Source: Caldicellulosiruptor naganoensis (GTDB taxonomy: Bacteria > Bacillota > Thermoanaerobacteria > Caldicellulosiruptorales > Caldicellulosiruptoraceae). From it: 64,000 bases of DNA. Under the pieces are notes generated by a model, which ran no database searches, was not told the origin of the DNA, and was given only the letters and a program-made list of their open reading frames with translations. Shown here piece after piece: positions 1 to 9,400 of this stretch. The first letter of the stretch is position 1. The number at the start of each line of letters is the position of its first letter. The position numbers and the translations under genes were made by a program. Location of the stretch: NCBI RefSeq assembly GCF_026914285.1, contig NZ_CP113864.1:274582-338581 (forward strand), read 5' to 3'.

Positions 1-58
1 TTTTAACGTCCTCATAAAGTTCTAAAAAAGAGAGTTGTTTATTATGATTTTTAAACAT
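1..58 (-). CDS. 5' end of a DDE transposase gene, cut by the window edge
   Basis: Read on the minus strand, this segment starts with ATG (58-56) and encodes MFKNHNKQLSFLELYEDVK, running out of the window. A purine-rich ribosome site (AGGAGGAG) sits a few bases upstream of the start. The same 19 residues begin the broken transposase at 21826-23128, so this is the start of a second copy of that element. Nothing can be said about its completeness. The sequence upstream of the start codon differs from the other copy, so one of the two has lost or changed its end. Confidence 0.75.
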   Translation of the reverse strand, partial: MFKNHNKQLSFLELYEDVK

Positions 59-183
59 TTTATTCTCCTCCTTATAGAAAAAATGGTGAGGAAATAAGAA
101 TTGAGGCGAATAGAGGTTTTCTATATAAATATCTCAGACCAGGAAAAATACACTAAAAAATTCAAGATAGAAATTAAACTTTT

Positions 184-220
184 AGGGGCTGCTTATTTGA
201 ATGTAGAGTAGGCAGCCCCT
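184..220. terminator. Hairpin with 9-bp perfect arms
   Basis: AGGGGCTGC at 184-192 is the exact reverse complement of GCAGCCCCT at 212-220. There is no clear T-run on the + side; on the minus strand the stem is followed by AAAAG. It may be a terminator or the subterminal hairpin of an IS end. IS ends in this window carry similar GGCTG/CAGCC arms. Confidence 0.35.
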
Positions 221-273
221 GTTAAATAGAAGTATAGTGGTTTCTGGAGGATATAAAATTCAGATAATTTTTC

Positions 274-453
274 TTGTTAGGAATTGTTAAAAGTAAAAAT
301 AGATGGAGTAAAGTTGCAATTATAATACCAATATATTTAGAATGTGTATCTTTATTAGCACTTTACAAGCAAAATATTGGCTTATATGGATTAGGCGGTT
401 TAATGGTAATTATTCTATTTTTCTTAAGAAGATTTCTTGACTTTGTCAGTTAG
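274..453 (+). CDS. Small hydrophobic ORF, possibly a remnant cut by the IS
   Basis: An open frame of 59 codons from a possible TTG start encodes a short basic N-terminus followed by two hydrophobic stretches (about residues 14-30 and 35-50). I do not recognise it. GGAGG at 246-250 is too far upstream to serve this start well. The last codons and the stop lie inside the left terminal repeat of the IS1634-type element. The C-terminus is therefore probably created by the insertion, and the ORF is likely a fragment of a membrane-protein gene whose remainder is not seen beyond the right end of the IS. Confidence 0.25.
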   Translation: MLGIVKSKNRWSKVAIIIPIYLECVSLLALYKQNIGLYGLGGLMVIILFFLRRFLDFVS

Positions 454-575
454 GAGGAGTTTTTGAGCTAACAAAAAATAACAAAGTCTTAATTTATGCG
501 GGTTTTGAGAATAGAAAAATAAAAAATTTTAAAAATTGTAGTGGCAAATTATAGTCTGAAATATGCTATAAATAC

Positions 576-604
576 TTGACATTTTGAATATTTTGTGGTA
601 CGAT
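576..604 (+). promoter_or_regulatory. Sigma-A type promoter of the IS1634 transposase
   Basis: TTGACA at 576-581 is followed after 17 bases by TACGAT at 599-604, about 30 bases before the preferred ATG at 634. This placement argues against the upstream GTG at 595 as the translation start. Confidence 0.55.
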
Positions 605-633
605 TACTCAAAATACCTTTGAGGAGTTACCAT

Positions 634-2337
634 ATGTTTGTCAAAATAACTAATGCTGGCGGTTACCAGTATGTTAGATTAGTCGAAAACTATCGTGAAA
701 ATGGCAAGGTAAAACAAAGAGTGTTATTTAATTTTGGTAGACTTGATCTTCTCAAAAGTGATCCTGCTTTTAAAAACATTGTAAGAAAACTATCCGACAT
801 TGTTGAAAAAACAACTACTGGAAATACAAAAGCTGTTACTATTGAATCTGAAAAGGATGTATCGGATGCAGTTATAAAAAATTGGGGATACATTGTATTC
901 AGAAAGTTATGGGAAGAACTTGAAATAGATAAGTTTTTAAAAGAGAGAGCAACAAAAGGGAGAAAGATAAAATTTGATGTAGACAAAGTAAGTTTTTTAA
1001 TGACCATACAGAGATTGATAGAACCTATGAGCAAACTAAGAACTTATCATCAGAGAAATAAATATTTTGGATTTGAAGAGGATATAGATTTAAATCAGTT
1101 GTACAGGTGTTTAGATTTTCTTGACAGTATAAAAGAAGATTTAGAGACGTATCTGTATCAGAAAAATAGGGATTTATTTAAGATGGTAGTTGATGTAGTT
1201 TTTTATGACGTGACGACAATATACTTTGAGAGTTGTAGAGCCGATGAACTTAAAAATTTTGGTTTTAGCAAAGACAACAAGATAAATGAAGTACAGGTTG
1301 TGTTAGGGCTTTTGGTAGACAAAGAAGGCAGGCCGATAGGTTATGAACTTTTTCCTGGCAATACAATAGATAGCAAAACAATGGTAAAGATACTGAGGAA
1401 ACTGAAAGAAAAATTTAGTATAGATAAGATAGTGATAGTAGCAGACAAAGGGCTCAACAGCAGATTAAATTTAAAGATGATAAAAGAAGCGGGATACGAT
1501 TATATAGTAGCAAGCAGATTAAAGAATGCAAGTAAAGAAATTTTAGATGAAGTATTTGAGCAAGAAGGATATAAAAGGCTTGATGGAAAAAGTTGTTTGA
1601 ATGCTGAAGAAATTTATGGAGATGAATTCAAATATAAGGTATTGGAAAGAACAAATGTTATCAAGGATGAAGAGTGTAAAGAGTTTAAAATAGAAGAGAG
1701 ACTGATAATAACCTATTCAAGCAAGAGAGCTAAGAAAGACAAAGAAGACAGAGAGAGATTGGTATCAAAAGCCAAAGAGCTTTTAGAGAACAAAGGAAGT
1801 ATAACAGCCTCAGAGAAAAAAGGTGCGAGGAAATATTTGAAGAAGAAATCAAAGTCAGAAGAATATGTATTGGATGAGGGAGCGATAAAACGAGATGAGA
1901 AGTTTGACGGTTACTATGCAATACAAACGAGCAAAAAGGATATGGATGTAGAAGAAGTTTTAGGAGCATATCACGATTTATGGAAGATAGAACAGTCATT
2001 CAGAGTAATGAAAAGCTGTTTAGAAGTGCGACCGATATATCACTTTACAGAAAGCAGAATAAAAGGACATTTTGTGATATGTTTTTTGGCATTTTTACTG
2101 CAAAGGACATTGGAATATATTTTGAGGAAAAAAGGTAAAGGAATAAGTAGTGAAGGGATAATGAAAGCAATAGATTCAATGAATTTTATTGAAATAGAGA
2201 TAAAGGGGAAGAGATATTTGATAAAGCAAAGGACAGAAGGAGGAGCTGGAGATATACTGAATGTGATGAAGATAAAGGGGCCAAAAAATTTCATCACATA
2301 TGAGGAAGGCTTAGAATTTATTGGTATAAGGAAATGA
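634..2337 (+). CDS. IS1634-family transposase
   Basis: This 567-residue DDE transposase carries out excision and insertion of the surrounding IS. ATG 634 is chosen because GAGGAG lies 7 bases upstream; an in-frame GTG at 595 falls inside the promoter. Catalytic carboxylates are visible: Asp in FYDVTTIYFES, Asp in IVADKGLNS and Glu in WKIEQSFRVMK. That last motif is the Y-(2)-R-(3)-E-(6)-K-type signature of the IS4 superfamily. The family is typically about 500-600 residues, so the gene looks full length. No frameshift or internal stop is seen, so it may be active. Confidence 0.85.
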   Translation: MFVKITNAGGYQYVRLVENYRENGKVKQRVLFNFGRLDLLKSDPAFKNIVRKLSDIVEKTTTGNTKAVTIESEKDVSDAVIKNWGYIVFRKLWEELEIDKFLKERATKGRKIKFDVDKVSFLMTIQRLIEPMSKLRTYHQRNKYFGFEEDIDLNQLYRCLDFLDSIKEDLETYLYQKNRDLFKMVVDVVFYDVTTIYFESCRADELKNFGFSKDNKINEVQVVLGLLVDKEGRPIGYELFPGNTIDSKTMVKILRKLKEKFSIDKIVIVADKGLNSRLNLKMIKEAGYDYIVASRLKNASKEILDEVFEQEGYKRLDGKSCLNAEEIYGDEFKYKVLERTNVIKDEECKEFKIEERLIITYSSKRAKKDKEDRERLVSKAKELLENKGSITASEKKGARKYLKKKSKSEEYVLDEGAIKRDEKFDGYYAIQTSKKDMDVEEVLGAYHDLWKIEQSFRVMKSCLEVRPIYHFTESRIKGHFVICFLAFLLQRTLEYILRKKGKGISSEGIMKAIDSMNFIEIEIKGKRYLIKQRTEGGAGDILNVMKIKGPKNFITYEEGLEFIGIRK

Positions 2338-2416
2338 TGTAGTGACAAAATTGAGGTCCATATTTTGTCAATCCCAGTCCCCCCAAGCTTTTTGAGTTTC
2401 AAACTGACAAAGTCAA

Positions 2417-3059
2417 GCCTATTCCTGTCCCAGTCGTTATTAAATAGTGTGAAATGATGTGATAATCATTGAATTAAAACCTTAGTATAATTGAATGATT
2501 AGCAAAATGGGGTAATATAATTTGTAGTTTATAATAAAGATTTTGCAATAAAATACAATAGAATCCTGGATAAAAACGAAATTTTAAAATTTTGTTTGCA
2601 ATATATAGGTAAAACTCAATAGAACAAAAACTATATATTGTAAAAAAGGGGTTATCCAATTATTTTTTTGGAACAGCCCCTTAATTTTTTGTAGTACTTT
2701 CTTCTTCGTATTTTTAAGGCAACAAAATGTAAAATTATTGAATATAACTATTGAAAGAAAAAATAGTTAATACAAGAAATTAAAAAATATCCTTTCTCAT
2801 TTTGCAACGGATACAGAATTCACGGGAGAGAAATATTTAGCCAAAGGGATATGTGCAGGCTATGGTTTTTAAAAGTGATAAAAACTTAATTTACTTGGTT
2901 ACAGGAAAAGTGAAGAAAAATGACCTTGCATGGGAATTTACATTTGCGAATAAACATGATAGCCAACAATTTCTTTTCAAACATTTTCCCACATTTTTTG
3001 TTACGGCAAATACTCTTCTAACTATGCAAGAAGTTAACGTTAATTTAACAATAATATGG
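2417..3059. other. Gene-free AT-rich stretch with an IS-end-like hairpin
   Basis: I see no credible gene. An open frame at 2853-3110 lacks a ribosome site and protein-like composition. A hairpin-forming repeat at about 2646-2684 (AAGGGG...GGAACAGCCCCTT) resembles the ends of IS elements and is probably a leftover of one. A short readable tail at 2801-2871, ending GICAGYGF and a stop, may be a remnant of an unidentified gene. Confidence 0.4.
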
Positions 3060-3088
3060 TTGACATTTTTTGCATTATTGTATAAAAT
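3060..3088 (+). promoter_or_regulatory. Promoter of the giant surface-protein gene
   Basis: TTGACA at 3060-3065 is followed by TAAAAT at 3083-3088 (17-base spacer) or TATAAA at 3081-3086 (15-base spacer). It lies about 65 bases before the GTG start at 3152 and is the only strong promoter-like pair upstream of the gene. Confidence 0.5.
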
Positions 3089-3151
3089 ACTACTCAAGTA
3101 TACAAATTAGTTTAAATAATTCAATTATTTTTGGGGATGGGGGAGATACAA

Positions 3152-3373
3152 GTGAGATTTCCAAAGAAGTTGAAAGCATTATTAGCATTCTTCATACTTT
3201 TCGTCTTTGTTTTTAATACAAATCTATATGTCTTTTCACAAGGTAGTAGCCTCAAAGATCAAAATCCAAATTACAAAGATTTAAGAGGACACTGGGCAGA
3301 AAATGAATTTAGATGGTTGATAGAGAAGGGAATTATTAGTGGAGTGAAGGTAAATGGAGTAATGTTAGCATAG
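3152..3373 (+). pseudogene. N-terminal piece of the SLH/YD-repeat surface protein (signal peptide plus half an SLH repeat)
   Basis: GTG 3152 is preferred because GGGGGAG lies 6 bases upstream; ATG 3137 is in frame but has no ribosome site. The product begins MRFPKKLKALLAFF, a basic then hydrophobic signal peptide ending near VFSQG. It continues into an SLH repeat (DLRGHWAENEFRWLIEKGIISG). An in-frame TAG at 3371-3373 stops it in the middle of that repeat. The reading frame continues without shift as PDEKLTRAEAVVILLRT, the second half of the same SLH repeat. This is therefore one gene with the large ORF at 3407-12292, split by a single nonsense codon where a charged residue is expected. Unless the stop is read through, the large product has no export signal. 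Confidence 0.8.
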
Positions 3374-3406
3374 CCAGATGAGAAGTTAACAAGAGCTGAA
3401 GCTGTT

Positions 3407-6400
3407 GTGATTTTACTTAGGACAATATTTGAGAAAGAGCTTCTTGAGGAGGAAATAAAGAAATTAAGAGAAGATAGTTTTAAAGATATTTCAAATCATT
3501 GGAGTAGAGATTACATAAATGTAGCTGCGAGATATGGTTTGGTTAAAGGTTATTCAGACAAGACATTTAGGCCAAATCAGAGAATTACACGTGAAGAGTT
3601 TGTTTTAATGGTGATAAGGGTGAGCAAATATAGGGAGCAAGCAGCAAGTGAGGGCAAGCAAAATGATAAGAAGGTAAAATTTAAAGATGTGAGTGTTAAC
3701 AATTTTGGATATAACGAAATAATTTTTGCAGTTGAGAAAGGCTTGATCAAAGGCTATAGCGATGGCACATTTAGACCAAGAAGTTATATTAGCCGAGCAG
3801 AAGCGGCAGTGATAGTTGCAAGGGCATTGAAAGCAGATGTATTTATTACCTATAAAGCAACAGATCATCAAATAACTAAAGAGAATGCGAGCGAATTTTT
3901 TGAACTTGTTGTTGATAAAGAGGAAGTAGGTATAATAGAAAAGGCAAAGCTCACGCTAAAGAGCAAAGTAAAGGGTGTCAAGTTTACGGCAGAGTGGAAG
4001 GCAAGTGGTGGTAAGCTTGAGGTAGCAAAAGATAACCAGAGTGCGATTTGGAGTCCGACAGATGCAGAAGAAGGCAAGGATTATATTGTGACTGTTGAAG
4101 TAACTGTTCTGACAGATGATGGGGATAAGATAAAAATACAAAAGATTGCAAGGATAAGAGTGAACGAGGGTGTACAACTGACAAAGAATGAAAACATAGA
4201 GAGACCAGTGAATGAAATAGATCCGTTATTTACCAAAAGAGAGTCAAACAATTTAGTTCAAGAAAATTCTAGTTATAATCCACTGGAAGAAAAACTTGCA
4301 GCACCGGTGTTGAAAATAGCAAAAAAAGGGGAATATGTAGAACTTACTTGGAATGAGGTAAAAGGTGCAAGGAGTTACATTGTAAAAAGAGGGAAGGTAA
4401 GCGGGGAGTATGAGGTATTAGCAAGCGGAGTTATTACAACAGCGTATGTAGATGGTCCTATGGATGGGAAGACAACGTATTACTATGTAGTTGCGGCAGT
4501 GGGAGCAAATGGAACTACCAGTATGAATTCAAATGAGGTAGTGTACAAAGCACTACCACAGTCACCAAAGTTATTTGGGAGATATAATGGAACAAGCGCA
4601 CGTCTTACATGGACGAAAGCCAATGGAGCAGAGAGGTATACCCTTTACAGGAGCACAGTCAGTGGAGGACCATACTATGCAATTGCAGAAAATTTACTTA
4701 CAAATGTATTTGAAGATACTAATTTGACATCAGGTACAGTGTATTACTATGTAGTGAAAGCCATTAACGAATTAGGAGAAAGTGAATACTCAAATGAGGT
4801 AGCCATGGGGGAAGGAGTTACAGTTGCAGCTAAATTTAATCCAGATGATGACGAAGATGGAGATGGATTGACAAATGTAGAGAAGTTAAAATATGCGACA
4901 AGTTTAAAGAAGAACGATAGTGATGGAGATGGGTTGAGTGATGGTTATGAAGTAAAGAAAGGAACAAATCCATTAGTGCCGGATACTGATAATGATGGGA
5001 TATATGATGGATCAGAGGTTGTGATGGGGACAGATCCATTGGCAAAAAACCCTTTGACAAGTGCCGAGAAATATGCAGTCTCGGAAGATGGTAAAGTTTT
5101 TGTAAAAGCACTTTCTGATGCAAATATTTTAATAGCTTCCTTACAGGTAAAGAGGTCTGACAATGTGTTTATTAACTCATTGAAAGGATTAGTAGGTAAA
5201 GCGATAGAGATAACTGCTGGGGGATTTGATATAAAGAGGGCAGAGATAGTAGTGAACTATGATGAAGCAGAACTTAATGGTGTAGACGAGAATAATTTGA
5301 TGTTGTATTATGTCAATTATGACAAGAAGATATTAGAGCCGTTAGAAGATGTTGTAGTAGATACAGTGTATAATCGAGTTTCGGGTAAGACAGAGCATTT
5401 TAGCACATTTTTACTTGGTGATAAGAATATGCCAGTTGATCTTTCCAAAGTAGATATTGTGTTTGTACTTGACAACTCAGGCAGTATGTCGTCTAATGAC
5501 CTAAATTATTACAGAATAGAAGCAACAAAGAAATTTATACAAAATATAGATGAACTTAACAATAGAGTTGGGTTAGTAGATTTCGATAGCTCTGTAAGTG
5601 TTAGATCAAATTTGACATCTGACAAGAGCAAATTGTTACAAGCCCTAAATGCGATGAGATGGACAGGTGGTTCTACGAATATAGGAGGAGGATTGAAAGC
5701 TGCGCTGGAATTATTTGACCAAGAGCAATCTAAAAAGATAATAGTACTTTTGTCAGACGGATATCACAACACAGGGATTCATCCAAATGATGTACTACCA
5801 GAGCTAATAAAACAAGAAATAGTAGTAAATACCATTGCATTGGGCAAAGACTGCGATAGGGAGTTATTACATGATATAGCTGATAAGACAAAAGGAGGCT
5901 ATTTTTACGTTGATAATACAGGAGGACTTTCTCAGGAAGATGTAGACAAGCAAATAGAGCTAATATATGAGAAATTGACTAAATGGATAACTCTTCAAAA
6001 GGAAGCAGAAAAGAATCTAAAACCTCAAGAAGTGTTAAGTATAGAGTACAATGATGTAGGTTTAGACAATGAAGAGTTTCATAAGTGGATAACCACAGCT
6101 ATGACTAATTTACTTACGGGAAATTATATGGAAGAGTTTGATGATATTAGTATAGAGGGGAATGGTCCTGAGTTTAAATTTGTGAGGTATTACAATTCGT
6201 TTGCTAATCAACAAAAGACGATAATAGGTAAAGGTTTTAGAACCAATTTTGACAGCAAGCTTACAAAGGTAGCGGGAGTCGGAATAGTCCAAGCAGGGGT
6301 ATTGAATGTAAGAGAAGGACCGAATGTAAATACCAAAAAGATAGGGTATTTGACTAAGGGGACAAAGGTGCAAATTGAAGAGGATGGTAACAAGAACGGC

Positions 6401-9400
6401 AGTGGTTGGCACAGAATTGTATATAAAGGTAAATCTGCATATATTTGCGCAGCATATGTCAAAGAGCTAAACAATGGAATTGAAGTAACATATCCAAGTG
6501 GTAGTACGATAGTATTTGTGGATGATAATGGAGATGGAATTTACTTATCAGACAGTAACAAAGCTGACAAGATAGTTTTGTCAGGTAGTGAATATGTATT
6601 GATACAAAGAGATTTGACGAGATATGTTTTTGACAAGAGTGGAAAGCTTATCAAAATTGGTGATAGGAATGAAAATTACATTATTATTGAGTATTCTGGT
6701 GACAAGATATTTGCGGCAAGGGATGTATTCGGCAGAAAGTTAGAATTTATCTTTCAAGGGGATAACCTGGTATGTATAAGAGAGAACATCAAAGGTAAAA
6801 TAGGTAGGAAAGTAGAATTTGTATATGATAACAAGGATAGACTAATAAAAGTAATTGGGGTTGATGGCGCAGAGACAAGATATGAATATGATGAGAAAGA
6901 CAGACTCAAGAGGATAATTGATGCGAACGGGCACCAGGTGGTAAGGAATGAATATGATATTTTAGGTAGGATAGTGAGGCAATACGACGGGGAAGATATA
7001 ATCAGATTTTTCATATACGATGATGAAGACAGAGTAAGATATTATATAGACGAAAATGGTAATGAGAGTATGGTAGTATTCAATGAAGAACTAAAACCAA
7101 TAAAAGAGAGAAATGCATTGGGTGGGGGTTGTGACTACAAGTATGAGATTTATGACGGTTCAAAGTGGATAGACGTGACAACTCCTGATTTGGATAAGGA
7201 TGTAGTTGTGAGCGGTCTTACACGCGAAAAATACCAGGAGCTGAAAGAGAAGGGTTGTATGACAAAGCAGGTTACAATTCAGATAATAAACACTTCTCCT
7301 AGTTTAGAAACAGCAAAGACTACACAAATATACGATGGACGTGGCAATATTATCCAGGTGATAGATGCTTATGGTAATTCAATAAAAATGAAATATGATA
7401 ACAATAATAATTTAATTGAGCAAACAGACAGGATTGGTGCTACTACCAAATATATTTATGATGCCGAGGGTATAAATTTAATTGAGAAAATTGATCCACT
7501 TGGAAACAAGGAAAGATATGAATATTATTCTATAAATTCGGGCATAAGACTCTATGGTTTACTTGCAAAGTATATAGATAAAAATGGGAATGAGACGAGA
7601 TACTATTATGAAGATGAATATAACAATTTAACACGAGTGGTTGACGCAGAAGGTTATGAGACAAAATATGAATATGACCAGTTAGGCAGAAAAATAAAAG
7701 AAATAAATGAAAGAGGATATGTAACAAGGTTTGAGTATGATCCAGAAGGCAGAATTACAAAAGAGATAGACGCGTTTGGTAAAACAAAAGTATATGTATA
7801 TGACAAAGTAGGTAATTTAATAGAAGAAATCGATCGCCTTGGCAACAAAACAAGATATGTATACGATGATAAAAACAGGCTTATAAAAGAAATTGATGCG
7901 ATGGGTGGAGAGTATCAATACTTTTATGATCCTGTAGGGAACAAGATAAAGGAGATAGACCCTGAAGGAAGAGTAACCAAATATACTTATGATGAGCTTA
8001 ACAGACTTGTTGAGGTAGAAGATGCAGAAGGCAATAAAACCAAATTCAAGTATGATTTAGCAGGCAGGAAAATATCGGAGGTAAATGCCTTAGGAAAAGA
8101 GACAAGATATGAATATGATTTATTAGGAAGACTTACGAAAGTGATTGATCCTTTAGGTAAAACCCGAAGTTACCAATACAATGCTGAAGGATATAAAATA
8201 TCAGAGACAAATAAAAACGGTGCTACTACTTCATATGCATATGATTTAGCAGGAAGGTTAATAACGGTATATTATCCAGATGGAACTAGAAGAAGTTATA
8301 ACTATGATGATAATGGTAATGTAATCAGTATCACCAATCCAAGAGGATATGTGACAAAATACTACTATGACAAACTAAACAGGGTAATCAAGGTAGAAGA
8401 CAGCAACGGCAAAGCAGTAACATATGAGTATGACGGTTGTGGAAATGTAATTTGCTTTAAAGACAAAAAAGGAAGAGAAACAAGGTACGAATATGATGCT
8501 CTTGACAGAGTAAAAAGAGTAATAGCACCAAACGGAGCACAAACAGAGTATGAGTACGATGCAGAGGGCAGAGTTGTCAAGGTCACAGATGCAAAAGGAA
8601 GAAGCGAGGAATATATGTATGATGAGCTTGGTAGAGTTGTTGTATATAAGGACAAGTTAGGAAATGTAATCAAATACGCATATGACAAGGTGGGTAATAG
8701 AACACAGCTTATTGATAGAAGAGGAAATGCAACAAAGTATGAGTATGATAAATTGAATAGGGTAGTAAAGGTGATTGACGCGTATGGTAATGAAAGTAGG
8801 CTGGAGTATGATGCTGTTGGGAATAATATAGCAAAGACAGACAGAAGAGGAAACACAACAAAGTATGAATATGATGCAAATAACAGACTAGTGACAATAA
8901 TTGATCCATATGGAAATAAGATTAGATTTGAGTATGATGGAGAAGGCAATGTAATATGCAGAATAGATGCAAGAGGGAACAGAATGTATTATAGTTATGA
9001 TGGATTGAACAGGTTGAGAACTGTCCAAGACAACGATGGCAGGAAAACTATTTATGAATATGATGAGAATGGGAATATAGTAAAGATAATACGACCAGAC
9101 GGCAAGTATGTAACCTATAGTTATGACAATTTGGACAGGTTGGTAAAAGTTACACAAGAAAATGGAGCTGTGACAGAGTATAGGTATGACGAAGAGGATA
9201 ATTTAATTGAGGTCAAGGATGGGAATGGCAATATAACAAGGTATGAATACAATGAGATAGACAGACCTGTCAAAGTAATAGATGCAATCGGCAATGAAGA
9301 AAGATATAGCTATGACTTAGTAGGGAATATAGTATATGCGATAGACAAGAATGGAGTTAGGATAGAGTACAGCTATGACCAACTTGACAGGGTAGTGCAT

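Larger units (their letters stand above)
435..2416. mobile_element. IS1634-family insertion sequence (IS4 superfamily)
   Basis: The element is bounded by inverted repeats: CTTGACTTTGTCAGTT at the left (435-450 plus the next base) and AACTGACAAAGTCAAG at the right (about 2402-2416). It is about 1.98 kb long and carries one intact transposase gene, which fits the family. No convincing target-site duplication is visible in the flanks (AGATTT left, CCTATT right). It is the best-preserved mobile element here: terminal repeats, promoter, ribosome site and DDE motifs are all present. Confidence 0.8.

Noticed and set aside
2853-3110. 85-codon plus-strand ORF before the surface gene
   Set aside because: GTG start without a ribosome site, overlaps the promoter of the next gene, and has no recognisable domain.
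8365-8949. Long minus-strand open frame (194 codons) inside the YD-repeat region, and others like it
   Set aside because: They are antisense shadows of the repetitive Tyr/Asp/Gly-rich coding sequence, with Ser/Leu/Pro-rich biased composition and no ribosome sites.
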